From positions 1 to 24,688 of the IMG/VR virus record IMGVR_UViG_3300042549_010119: 24,688 bases of DNA. One strand, written 5' to 3'. Positions 1 through 7,328 of the stretch are shown in pieces. The first letter of the stretch is position 1. The number at the start of each line of letters is the position of its first letter. The notes under the pieces are model-generated. The model did not search any database. It worked only from the letters and a program-made list of their open reading frames with translations, and was not told the DNA's origin. The position numbers and the translations under genes are program-made. This stretch comes from a virus.

Positions 1-147
1 GCCAATAATTTTTATTTAGGCGCGTATTCTGGTAATGATGCTTTTTTTAATGGAAATATATCTTTAATGTATATTTACAATAAATCATTAACTAGTACAG
101 AAGTAATACAAAACTATAATGCATTAAAAGGCAGATTTGGTCTTTAA
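1..147 (+). CDS. LamG-like (concanavalin-fold) domain protein, 3' end only
   Basis: This is the C-terminal 48 residues of a gene that begins before the window; the frame is open from base 1 to a TAA. The visible residues resemble the last strands of laminin-G/concanavalin-like domains, with a hydrophobic strand (SLMYIYNKSL) followed by a short helix-like EVIQNYNALKG. Such domains bind glycans and are common at the ends of phage fibres and adhesins. The next gene is a fibre protein with an S74 chaperone, which supports a role in host recognition. The assignment rests on a short stretch and the rest of the protein is not visible. Confidence 0.5.
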   Translation, partial: ANNFYLGAYSGNDAFFNGNISLMYIYNKSLTSTEVIQNYNALKGRFGL

Positions 148-150
148 CAT

Positions 151-165
151 ATATTTATAACAAAT
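151..165 (+). promoter_or_regulatory. Putative late-type promoter motif (ATATTTATAACAAAT)
   Basis: This is one copy of a 15-bp motif (ATATNTATAATNAAC-like) that recurs just upstream of most structural genes here. It lies in the gap before the S74 fibre gene. It contains a TATAA core without a recognisable -35 box. Promoter activity is inferred from recurrence and position. Confidence 0.4.
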
Positions 166-188
166 AACCTGGATAGAGAAAGGAAATT

Positions 189-1298
189 ATGCCAAACGAA
201 TTTATAGCCCGTAATGGGTTACGCGCACAAAACAACTCAGATATTACTGGATCATTTAGAGTATCAGGAGGAATAACAGGATCATTACAAGGTACAGCAT
301 CTTATGCAACTCAAGCTTTAAGTGCATCATACGCTCTAAGCGCGGAAGGAGGTACAGTAAATTCAGGTACAGCAGCAAAACTAGCTTACTATGCTTCAAC
401 AGGAACAGCAATTAGTAATACATCTAATCTAGAGTATGATGGAACTAATTTACAAATAGTAAGTACTGGTCAAATAGGATTCTACACAGATTCAGGAACT
501 ATATACTTTGGTAATTTTAGTTCTCCTAGTTATGGTCGAGCTGGATTTAGTGTACCTGGGGCATCAGTTATGGTTATTGATTATTCAACAGCTAGAGCAG
601 GATTTGGTGGTGGAACGGGTTTAATTACTGGTGCTCCTGGTGGTTTAGTTGAAATTAGAGGTAAAGCAAATGAAATACAATTACTTATAAAAGGTAATGG
701 TACACAAACTGCAAATTTAACTGAGTGGCAAAATTCAGGTGGTAGTGTCTTAGCGTATGTAGACCCATCAGGAAATATTAATGGTCAAAATTTCAAATCA
801 AACAGTTCATCTGGGGATGAAGGAGGAGAAATATTTCTTGCTCAAGCACAAACTAATACAACTTTAGCGGGTGGAATTACTATTGATTCCTATCAAGATA
901 AACTTAGATTTTTTGAACAAGGTGGTTCTGCTAGAGGAGCATATATAGACATAGCTGCTTGCACAGCAGGAGTAGGCACAGATATTATAGGAGGTTTATC
1001 AGACAGAAGAAGAAAAAACAACATTATATATCTTTCTAATTCATACTCTACAATAATAGACTCACTTAAACCTGTTAAGTTTGAATTTAAGGAAAATCCA
1101 GGAGTTATAAAGCATGGTTTTATAGCACAAGATGTATTAGAAATCGAACCTGAACTGGTTTATGGTAATGGTGCGGAAGAGAATGGTTCATATAGAATAG
1201 ATTATGATGGTATCTTAGCTATGACTGTGAAATCACTACAAGAGGCATTAGCTCGAATTGATCAATTAGAAAAAACAATTAAAGACATTCAGGGGTAG
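189..1298 (+). CDS. Tail fibre / structural protein with C-terminal S74 intramolecular chaperone
   Basis: The protein has 369 residues. The N-terminal part is Gly/Ser/Thr/Ala-rich with a repeated ASYA-type pattern (GTASYATQALSASYALSA), as seen in beta-rich fibre shafts. The C-terminal 99 residues form a peptidase S74 (chaperone of endosialidase) domain. It starts at Ser271-Asp272 in SDRRRKNN, includes GFIAQDV at 310-316, and ends in a coiled-coil helix (LQEALARIDQLEK). In this family the domain drives trimer assembly and then cuts itself off at the conserved Ser. The gene has one of the few Shine-Dalgarno-like leaders in the window (AGAAAGGAAATT). It lies between a LamG-type protein and the neck genes, so it is probably part of the fibre or adhesin apparatus. 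The exact fibre is unknown. Confidence 0.85.
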   Translation: MPNEFIARNGLRAQNNSDITGSFRVSGGITGSLQGTASYATQALSASYALSAEGGTVNSGTAAKLAYYASTGTAISNTSNLEYDGTNLQIVSTGQIGFYTDSGTIYFGNFSSPSYGRAGFSVPGASVMVIDYSTARAGFGGGTGLITGAPGGLVEIRGKANEIQLLIKGNGTQTANLTEWQNSGGSVLAYVDPSGNINGQNFKSNSSSGDEGGEIFLAQAQTNTTLAGGITIDSYQDKLRFFEQGGSARGAYIDIAACTAGVGTDIIGGLSDRRRKNNIIYLSNSYSTIIDSLKPVKFEFKENPGVIKHGFIAQDVLEIEPELVYGNGAEENGSYRIDYDGILAMTVKSLQEALARIDQLEKTIKDIQG

Positions 1299-1302
1299 TT
1301 AT

Positions 1303-1317
1303 ATATTTATAATAAAA
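1303..1317 (+). promoter_or_regulatory. Putative late-type promoter motif (ATATTTATAATAAAA)
   Basis: This copy of the recurrent ATATTTATAAT motif lies immediately after the fibre gene stop and 7 bases before the gp13-like start codon. A promoter this close would give a very short leader. Confidence 0.45.
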
Positions 1318-1324
1318 TACTACC

Positions 1325-2458
1325 ATGAATATTTCTATTTATCCCGGTTCTAGTTCATTTTTTCCTGGAAATACTCCATTTGGATTTTATGATAATGACT
1401 ATCAATTTCAAACCGATGCTGATAGAGTAACTACATTCTGCGCTAGAAGATTAGGATATCCCATTATGGAAGTTGAATTACAAGATTTAAACTTCTACAC
1501 AGCATTTGAAGAAGCAATCACAACATACGGAAACGAATTATATGCTTACCAAGTAAGAGATAATTTTTTAAGTATAGAAGGAACTCCAAACTCAACAGAT
1601 TTAAATCAATCTTTAATTACCCCTACTTTAGCTACATTAATTAGATTATCTCAACAATATGCTGTAGAATCAGGAACAGGAGGAAATGTAAATTACTATA
1701 GTGGATCTATTACAACTACCGCTAATATTCAAGATTATAATTTAACAGATTGGGCTTTAAGTGAAAGTATAGTAGGAGAAATTGAAATTAAAAGAATATT
1801 TTGGCAACCACCTCCAGCAGTAAATCAAGTATATAATTTAAGTATATTCTCTGGTTTAGGAGGAGTACCAGCGGTTGGAAGTTATGGTTTATTTGGTTCA
1901 ACTGGATTTTTAATGTATCCAACAAGTTTATTAATGCAATCAGCTCAAGCTGTTGAAATGCAGAATCAAATTTCATTAGCAGATTATACTTTTGAATTAA
2001 TAAATAACCAATTAAGAATATTTCCTATACCATCAGAAGATGGAGGAAAAATTTGGTTTCAATATTTAAAAATAAATGAAAGATTAAATAGTGTTGTCCA
2101 GGAAGCTACTTCATCAATTACTAATGTTTCAAATGCTGGATATAATAATCCAACTTATTCAACAATTAATTCTGTTGGTCGTCAATGGATATTTGAATAT
2201 ACTTTAGCACTATGTAAAGAAATGTTAGGATATGTTCGTGGAAAATATAGTACTGTTCCTATTCCTGGAGCAGAAATGACTTTAAATCAAAGTGATTTAA
2301 TTGCTGCAGGTAAAGAAGAAAAAACAGCTTTAATTGAAAGATTAAGAGTATATTTAGATGATACATCAAGAAAATCTTTACTAGAAAGAAGACAAGCAGA
2401 ATCAGTTGCTCGTCAAGCAGAAATCAGTCAAGTTCCTATGACAATTTTTATCGGATAA
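1325..2458 (+). CDS. Neck protein, gp13-like
   Basis: The protein has 377 residues. Near the N-terminus it has the signature seen in T4-type gp13 neck proteins: FCARRLGYPIMEVEL, then an acidic helix with AFEEAITTYGNEL. The C-terminal part has the other typical block, WIFEYTLALCKEMLGYVRGK followed by PIPGAEMTLNQSDLI and a charged helix. gp13-type proteins cap the filled head and form the tail-docking collar with gp14. Its place directly upstream of gp14- and gp15-like genes matches the T4 order 13-14-15. It is longer than T4 gp13 (about 309 residues) because of a variable middle region. The assignment is by remembered family pattern, not by alignment. Confidence 0.72.
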   Translation: MNISIYPGSSSFFPGNTPFGFYDNDYQFQTDADRVTTFCARRLGYPIMEVELQDLNFYTAFEEAITTYGNELYAYQVRDNFLSIEGTPNSTDLNQSLITPTLATLIRLSQQYAVESGTGGNVNYYSGSITTTANIQDYNLTDWALSESIVGEIEIKRIFWQPPPAVNQVYNLSIFSGLGGVPAVGSYGLFGSTGFLMYPTSLLMQSAQAVEMQNQISLADYTFELINNQLRIFPIPSEDGGKIWFQYLKINERLNSVVQEATSSITNVSNAGYNNPTYSTINSVGRQWIFEYTLALCKEMLGYVRGKYSTVPIPGAEMTLNQSDLIAAGKEEKTALIERLRVYLDDTSRKSLLERRQAESVARQAEISQVPMTIFIG

Positions 2459-2462
2459 AAAT

Positions 2463-2975
2463 ATGGCATTATTTGGATCAAGTAGAGACGTATCAGTAGT
2501 ACGAAAACTTAATAGAGAATTATTAAATAATATTATATCTCAACAGTGTGTTATTTATAAAATTAATCTAACTAAAACTGTTTCTAATATATATGGAGAA
2601 GCAAGTATGGAAAGATATTATACTGAACCTACTATATTATTTACTAGAATTATTAGAACACCTCCATCGTTTGAATCAACAGATTTTGGAAGTGATTACA
2701 ATCGAGTTATTACTTTTGACTTTTTAAAAGATGATTTAGTAGAAGCAAATGTTTTTCCTGAACTTGGAGATATTATTATGTACTATGAAGATTACTATGA
2801 AATAGAGCAATCGTTTGATCAAAGCCAATTATTTGCAGGTAAAGATCCAAATTACAATTATCAACAAAATCCACTAAATCCAGGATTAGAGAATTTTGGT
2901 TATAATGTATCAGTAAATTGTGTTGCTCATTACATTCCTGCAGATAAAGTAAATTTAACTAAAGAAAGAGAATAA
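2463..2975 (+). CDS. Neck protein, gp14-like
   Basis: The protein has 170 residues and resembles the T4-type gp14 neck proteins in pattern: a basic N-terminal helix (RKLNRELLNNII), a YGEA segment, then beta-strands with FPELGDIIMYYEDYYEIEQ and a C-terminal NVSVNCVAHYIPADKV. gp14 works with gp13 to complete the head and attach the tail. It follows the gp13-like gene by 4 bases, and its stop codon overlaps the next start (TAATG), so translation is probably coupled. It is shorter than T4 gp14 (about 256 residues). The family call leans on synteny as much as on sequence. Confidence 0.6.
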   Translation: MALFGSSRDVSVVRKLNRELLNNIISQQCVIYKINLTKTVSNIYGEASMERYYTEPTILFTRIIRTPPSFESTDFGSDYNRVITFDFLKDDLVEANVFPELGDIIMYYEDYYEIEQSFDQSQLFAGKDPNYNYQQNPLNPGLENFGYNVSVNCVAHYIPADKVNLTKERE

Positions 2976-3853
2976 TGGCTAATAAAAAACCAACCCCTAA
3001 ATCACAAAGAGAAATAAGTATTTCTCAACAAGAACCTTATCAACAAGGCGGACCTGGTTTTCAACCTATAGGAAATCCTAATGATTCTGAATTAAATAGA
3101 GGAAATCAATTTAGTTTTAAAGGAGATACTACTAAACCTCTTACTTTAAGTATTCAAGATATAGATGAAGCTATATTTTATTATTTTACTGAAGTTATAA
3201 AACCATATGTAATTCAAAATGGACAAAGACTACCTGTACCTATTATTTATGGTAGTCCTGAAAAATGGAAGTCAATTCAAAAAGACGGATATTATAGAGA
3301 TAAAGTTGGAAAAATAATGTCTCCTTTATTAGTATTTAAAAGAGATGATTTAACTAAAAATAGAAGTATAGGAAATAAATTAGATGCAAATCAACCTCAT
3401 TTATATACTTCAATGGTTAAAACTTACTCTAAACGTGATTTTTATACTCCTTTTGATGTACTAAATAATATTAAACGAGAAAAAGAACAATATGCTATAG
3501 TAATACCAGATTATGTAACTATAAAATATAGTTGTATGATTTATACTTATTACGTAGAACAAATGAATAAAATAGTAGAAGCAATTAATTACGCATCTGA
3601 TTCATATTGGGGAGACCCAGCAAGATTTAAATTTAGAGCAATGATTGATTCATTTAATACAATTATAGAAACAAATGATGGTCATGATCGTGCTGTTAAA
3701 AGTAGTTTTGATATCAAATTAAACGGATATATAATCCCAGATGTAGTACAGAAAGATATGAATGCAGTTAAAAAAATTCCTACTGTTACTAAAACTATAT
3801 TTGGATTTGAAACTACTAATAATATTAATCAAACTCCTAACACTCAAATTTGA
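2975..3853 (+). CDS. Proximal tail sheath stabilisation protein, gp15-like
   Basis: The protein has 292 residues (T4 gp15 has 272). The core follows the gp15 pattern: PVPIIYGSPEKW, a conserved PLLVFKRDDL strand, VTIKYSCMIYTYYVEQMNKI, then RAMIDSF and a strand with FDIKLNGYIIPD. In T4, gp15 forms the hexamer that ends the tail tube and sheath and joins the tail to the neck. The N-terminal 45 residues are low-complexity and Gln/Pro-rich. The start overlaps the upstream stop by one base. The TGA stop lies inside a TTGACA sequence that may be a -35 box for the next gene. Fit to the family and to the T4 gene order is good. Confidence 0.72.
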   Translation: MANKKPTPKSQREISISQQEPYQQGGPGFQPIGNPNDSELNRGNQFSFKGDTTKPLTLSIQDIDEAIFYYFTEVIKPYVIQNGQRLPVPIIYGSPEKWKSIQKDGYYRDKVGKIMSPLLVFKRDDLTKNRSIGNKLDANQPHLYTSMVKTYSKRDFYTPFDVLNNIKREKEQYAIVIPDYVTIKYSCMIYTYYVEQMNKIVEAINYASDSYWGDPARFKFRAMIDSFNTIIETNDGHDRAVKSSFDIKLNGYIIPDVVQKDMNAVKKIPTVTKTIFGFETTNNINQTPNTQI

Positions 3854-3878
3854 CAATTTAAAAAAAAGTTATTATAAT
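3850..3878 (+). promoter_or_regulatory. Consensus sigma70-type promoter (TTGACA-17-TATAAT)
   Basis: TTGACA at 3850-3855 and TATAAT at 3873-3878 match the bacterial housekeeping consensus exactly, with a 17-base spacer. The next start codon is at 3886, only 7 bases after the -10 box, so a transcript would be leaderless or nearly so. The match and spacing are seen directly; activity is inferred. Confidence 0.5.
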
Positions 3879-3885
3879 ACAAATC

Positions 3886-4137
3886 ATGGAAAAAAAGTTT
3901 TTAACAGAAGAAGAATTAAAAGGTTTAAAAGATTTAAACACTGCAACTCAAGATCTAATTATCAAGTTAGGCCAAAATGAATATCAGGTACAAATTTTTA
4001 ATGATCAAAAAAAAGAGTTAATTAAAGAATTTGAAACATTAAAAACAACTGAAATAACATTTAGTCAAAATCTCCAATCTAAATATGGAGTAATAAATGT
4101 TAATATCGAGACAGGAGAGATTACATCGATTAATTAG
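3886..4137 (+). CDS. Small coiled-coil protein of unknown function
   Basis: The protein has 83 residues. It is mostly helical and charged (MEKKFLTEEELKGLKDLN, then KKELIKEFETLK) and ends in a short strand pair, YGVINVNIETGEI. Small proteins of this general type occur in T4-like phage genomes, but I cannot name a function. It sits alone between the gp15-like and sheath genes, at the place where T4 has the terminase genes 16 and 17. It seems to have its own promoter and ends in TAG. A scaffold-like or regulatory role is possible but not supported by any motif. Confidence 0.7.
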   Translation: MEKKFLTEEELKGLKDLNTATQDLIIKLGQNEYQVQIFNDQKKELIKEFETLKTTEITFSQNLQSKYGVINVNIETGEITSIN

Positions 4138-4140
4138 TTT

Positions 4141-4170
4141 TTGACATATCTTTAGATATTTATAATCAAC
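4141..4170 (+). promoter_or_regulatory. Putative promoter of the sheath gene (TTGACA plus ATATTTATAATCAAC)
   Basis: The recurrent motif ATATTTATAATCAAC at 4156-4170 lies 22 bases before the sheath start codon. A TTGACA lies upstream at 4141-4146, but the spacing to TATAAT is only 14 bases, shorter than a normal sigma70 promoter. The motif itself is the stronger signal. Confidence 0.5.
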
Positions 4171-4192
4171 AAAATAAATAAAATATCTAAAA

Positions 4193-5905
4193 ATGGCAGA
4201 AATTTTAATATCCCCGGGTGTATTAGCTAGAGAAATTGATCGTTCTCAAGTAGCGCAACAACCTGTACAAGTAGGAGCAGCAATAATTGGCCCTACAGTA
4301 AAAGGTCCTGTAGAATTACCTACAGTGGTAACTTCTTACAGTGATTATGTAAACAAATTTGGTGATGTATTAACAAGCGGCAGTGACGTTTATTCATACT
4401 TTACTTCAATTTCAGCTTACAACTACTTTAACAACGGTGGAACTACATTATTAGTAGCCCGTGTAGTAACAGGTTCTTATACCTCTGCTACAAGTACACC
4501 TATTAGTGCAAGTGTTGGAGCTGGCTCTCAACCAGCATTTACTTTAACTACTATCTCTAAAGGAGTAGTAATGAATAACTCAGGTTCATTAGATGCAGCT
4601 GGAGCTTTAATTAGCGGATCAGCTGATAATATTCGTTGGGAAATTGTAGGTCCAAATACTTCTTCTGGAACTTTTAGTTTATTAATTAGACAAGGTAATG
4701 ATGTTACTAATTCTAAAACAGTATTAGAAACTTATACTAATTTATCATTAGATCCAAAATCTCCAAATTATATTTCTAAAGTAATTGGTGATTATGTTTA
4801 TAATTATAATTCATCAACTAATCAAATTGAATTAACAGGTAGTTATGTAAATAATTCAGCTTTCGTTTATGTAAGTTCAGTTAATTTAACTACTCCTGAT
4901 TATTTAGATAATAATGGTGTAGCAAAAAATCAATATACAGCATCTATTCCTTTAGCTGCTAGTGGTGCTTTTGCTGGAGCTACAGGTGCTATAAAAGGAG
5001 CAGCTCAGTTCTATAATAATATTAGTACTACTGATTCTCAAGGTGTAACAGCTGGTAACTACACTAACATGGTAAATTTATTATCAAATAAAGATGATTA
5101 CCAATTTAAAATGTTAATTACTCCAGGTTTAATTGATGGGTTTGCTTCTCATACAGGTACTATAAGTAATATTGTTACAAACACTCAACAACGTGGTGAT
5201 AGTATTTTTGTATTAGATCCAGTAGGATATGGTTCAACTTCAACAGCTGTAATTTCTCAAGCTGCTTCACGTGATACTTCATATGCTGCTTCATATTGGC
5301 CATGGTGTCAAATTTTAGATCCATCAAGTGGTAAAAATGTTTGGGTTCCGGCTTCAACAATGATTATTGGTGTATATGCTTATAATGATTCAGTTTCTGA
5401 ACCTTGGTTTGCACCTGCAGGTATTAATCGTGGTGGTTTAGGTTCAGTAATTCGTGTTGAACAAAAATTAAATCAATCAACTAGAGATGCTCTTTATACA
5501 GGTAAAGTAAATCCAATTGGAACTTTCCCAGGTCAAGGAGTTGTGGTATATGGTCAAAAGACATTACAAACAAAACCATCAGCTTTAGATCGTGTAAATG
5601 TTCGTCGCTTAATGATTGAATTGAAATCTTATATTTCTCAAATTGCAAATACATTGTTGTTTGAACAAAATTCAATTGCAACTAGAAATACATTTTTAGG
5701 TCAAGTAAATCCTTATTTATCTTCAGTTCAACAACGTCAAGGTTTATTTGCTTTTAAAGTTGTAATGGATGAAACAAATAATACAGCAGCCGTAATCGAT
5801 AGAAATCAATTAGTAGGAGCTATTTATGTTCAACCAACAAAAACAGCTGAATTTATTTATTTAGATTTCATCATTACTCCAACTGGAGCTACTTTCCCAG
5901 CATAA
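4193..5905 (+). CDS. Tail sheath protein, gp18-like
   Basis: This is the major contractile sheath protein (570 residues; T4 gp18 has 659). The N-terminus has the standard sheath opening, ISPGVLAREIDRS, then GAAIIGPTVKGP, SYSDYVNKFG and NYFNNGGTTLLVARV. The C-terminal third holds the conserved sheath fold, with LGSVIRVEQKLNQSTRD, GVVVYGQKTLQ and VNVRRLMIELKSYI. Sheath subunits surround the tube and contract to drive it into the host. The gene has its own promoter motif and a strong terminator. Its arginine codons are mostly CGT (about 10 CGT, 1 CGC and 5 AGA by hand count), unlike the AGA-rich baseplate genes, which fits high expression. Confidence 0.95.
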   Translation: MAEILISPGVLAREIDRSQVAQQPVQVGAAIIGPTVKGPVELPTVVTSYSDYVNKFGDVLTSGSDVYSYFTSISAYNYFNNGGTTLLVARVVTGSYTSATSTPISASVGAGSQPAFTLTTISKGVVMNNSGSLDAAGALISGSADNIRWEIVGPNTSSGTFSLLIRQGNDVTNSKTVLETYTNLSLDPKSPNYISKVIGDYVYNYNSSTNQIELTGSYVNNSAFVYVSSVNLTTPDYLDNNGVAKNQYTASIPLAASGAFAGATGAIKGAAQFYNNISTTDSQGVTAGNYTNMVNLLSNKDDYQFKMLITPGLIDGFASHTGTISNIVTNTQQRGDSIFVLDPVGYGSTSTAVISQAASRDTSYAASYWPWCQILDPSSGKNVWVPASTMIIGVYAYNDSVSEPWFAPAGINRGGLGSVIRVEQKLNQSTRDALYTGKVNPIGTFPGQGVVVYGQKTLQTKPSALDRVNVRRLMIELKSYISQIANTLLFEQNSIATRNTFLGQVNPYLSSVQQRQGLFAFKVVMDETNNTAAVIDRNQLVGAIYVQPTKTAEFIYLDFIITPTGATFPA

Positions 5906-5916
5906 TAATTTAAATT

Positions 5917-5947
5917 TCTTCCCTCCAAAAAAGGAGGGAAGATTTTT
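5917..5947 (+). terminator. Intrinsic terminator after the sheath gene
   Basis: A perfect 10-bp stem, TCTTCCCTCC paired with GGAGGGAAGA around an AAAAAA loop, is followed by TTTTT. It begins 11 bases after the sheath stop codon and precedes the tube gene promoter motif. Confidence 0.9.
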
Positions 5948-5956
5948 AAAAACATA

Positions 5957-5971
5957 ATATGTATAATAAAC
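5957..5971 (+). promoter_or_regulatory. Putative late-type promoter motif (ATATGTATAATAAAC)
   Basis: This copy of the recurrent motif lies between the sheath terminator and the tube gene start. Because a terminator precedes it, a separate promoter for the tube gene is expected, which strengthens the reading of this motif as a promoter. Confidence 0.55.
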
Positions 5972-5989
5972 AATAATAAACTAAACAAA

Positions 5990-6478
5990 ATGGCAGTATT
6001 ATCACCAAACGAAATATTTTTTACAGCATTTGAACCTAAAGTAAAAAATCGTTTTATTATGTATGTAGATGGAATTCCATCTTATATGATAAAGAAAATA
6101 GGCGCAGTAGGAGTAACAATGGATGAAATTAAATTGAACCACATTAACGTTTACCGTAAAATTAAAGGTAAAGCTGCATGGGATGATATTGAAATGACTT
6201 TATTTGATCCTATCACACCATCTGGAGCTCAAGCAATAATGGAGTGGGTTCGTTTACATCATGAATCTGTTACTGGTCGTGATGGTTATTCTGATTTTTA
6301 TAAAAAAGATGTTACCATTAACGTATTAGGACCTGTAGGTGATATCGTTTCTGAATGGATTATTAAAGGTGCATTTATTAAATCTGCAAGATTTGGTGAT
6401 TACAGTTGGGATGATGAAAACGCAGCTCAAGAAATATCAGTAAACTTAGGTATGGATTATTGCATATTAAATTACTAA
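5990..6478 (+). CDS. Tail tube protein, gp19-like
   Basis: This is the major tail tube subunit (162 residues; T4 gp19 has 163). It begins with a short N-terminus leading to KNRFIMYVDGIPSYMIKK. It then shows the typical tube-fold blocks IKLNHINVYRKIKGKAAWDD, TLFDPITPSGAQAIMEWVR and WIIKGAFIKSARFGDYSW. The protein stacks as hexameric rings to form the inner channel. It lies between two intrinsic terminators and has its own promoter-like motif, so it is probably a single-gene transcription unit. Four of five arginine codons are CGT, as in the sheath gene, which fits a very abundant product. Confidence 0.93.
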   Translation: MAVLSPNEIFFTAFEPKVKNRFIMYVDGIPSYMIKKIGAVGVTMDEIKLNHINVYRKIKGKAAWDDIEMTLFDPITPSGAQAIMEWVRLHHESVTGRDGYSDFYKKDVTINVLGPVGDIVSEWIIKGAFIKSARFGDYSWDDENAAQEISVNLGMDYCILNY

Positions 6479-6499
6479 TTCAATATCAAAATTAAATTT

Positions 6500-6527
6500 A
6501 AGCTTGCCTTTATGGCAAGCTTTTTTT
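6500..6527 (+). terminator. Intrinsic terminator after the tube gene
   Basis: A perfect 9-bp stem, AAGCTTGCC paired with GGCAAGCTT around a TTTAT loop, is followed by TTTTT. It starts 22 bases after the tube stop codon. Confidence 0.9.
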
Positions 6528-6535
6528 ATCATACG

Positions 6536-6550
6536 ATATGTATAATAAAC
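6536..6550 (+). promoter_or_regulatory. Putative late-type promoter motif (ATATGTATAATAAAC)
   Basis: This 15-bp motif is identical to the one before the tube gene. It lies directly after the tube terminator and 22 bases before the gp26-like start. The exact repeat after a terminator is good evidence for a promoter. Confidence 0.58.
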
Positions 6551-6572
6551 AAAGTTATATTAAATAAGAATT

Positions 6573-7328
6573 ATGGAACAAGTTACAAATCAAGAAACAC
6601 CTAAATTTAATTTTCCAACAGAAACAATTGAACTTCCATCAAAAGGATTATTATATCCAAAGGAAAATCCATTATCATCAGGTAAAATAGAATTAAAATA
6701 TATGACGGCTAGAGAAGAAGATATTCTAACTAACCAAACATATATACAAAATGGTACTGTACTAGATAAATTATTACAATCATTAATTGTAACCAAAATT
6801 AATTATAATGATCTAATTGTGGGAGATAAAAACGCAATCATGATTGCAGCTCGTATTTTAGGTTATGGTAAAGATTATACATTTGAATATGGTGGTGAAC
6901 CATACACTGTAGATTTATCTACACTTGATAATAAACCATTTGATGTATCAATGATTAAATCTGAGGGAGTAAATGAATTTGAATATTCTTTACCACACAC
7001 TGATAATGTTATTACATATAAAATTTTATCTCATGGAGATGAAATTAAAATTGATGCTGAATTAACTGGTTTAAAGAAAATTAATAAAAACGCATCTCCT
7101 GATTTATCTACTAGGTTAAAATATATCATTACTTCAATAAACGGAAATCGAGACAATAAAGATATCAGAAATTTTGTTGACAATCATTTGTTAGCTCGAG
7201 ATTCTCGAGAAATTAGAAAACGTATTAGAGATTGTCAACCAGATGTAGATCTATCTTTTTTTCCCGAAGGGAGTTCCAATAGAATCGATATTCCAATTGG
7301 GATTAAGTTTTTTTGGCCTGACCTCTAA
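6573..7328 (+). CDS. gp26-like baseplate/tail assembly protein (possible tail assembly chaperone)
   Basis: The protein has 251 residues. It carries the signature of the T4 baseplate protein family (gp26-like, Pfam T4_baseplate): IELPSKGLLYPKENPLSSGK, IELKYMTAREEDILTN, and later AARILGYGKDYTFEYGGE. In T4, gp26 is needed to assemble the baseplate hub. Here the gene sits between the tube and tape-measure genes, where lambda-like and P2-like phages keep their tail-assembly chaperones. Its last codons (IGIKFFWPDL) run over a seven-T stretch and overlap the next gene by 32 bases. A +1 or -2 slip there would join residues 1-247 to the downstream frame. Confidence 0.8.
   Translation: MEQVTNQETPKFNFPTETIELPSKGLLYPKENPLSSGKIELKYMTAREEDILTNQTYIQNGTVLDKLLQSLIVTKINYNDLIVGDKNAIMIAARILGYGKDYTFEYGGEPYTVDLSTLDNKPFDVSMIKSEGVNEFEYSLPHTDNVITYKILSHGDEIKIDAELTGLKKINKNASPDLSTRLKYIITSINGNRDNKDIRNFVDNHLLARDSREIRKRIRDCQPDVDLSFFPEGSSNRIDIPIGIKFFWPDL

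Noticed and set aside
1788-1976. Minus-strand open frame of 62 codons inside the gp13-like gene
   Set aside because: It lies fully within a well-supported + strand gene and has low-complexity Leu/Ile/Asn composition typical of the antisense of AT-rich coding sequence. The other minus-strand frames (for example 5175-5360, 6590-6796, 13228-13536, 15605-15835, 22342-22557) were rejected for the same reason.
3762-3980. Plus-strand open frame overlapping the gp15-like gene end and the 83-residue gene
   Set aside because: It is an out-of-frame shadow with Leu/Lys-rich low-complexity translation and overlaps two better genes.
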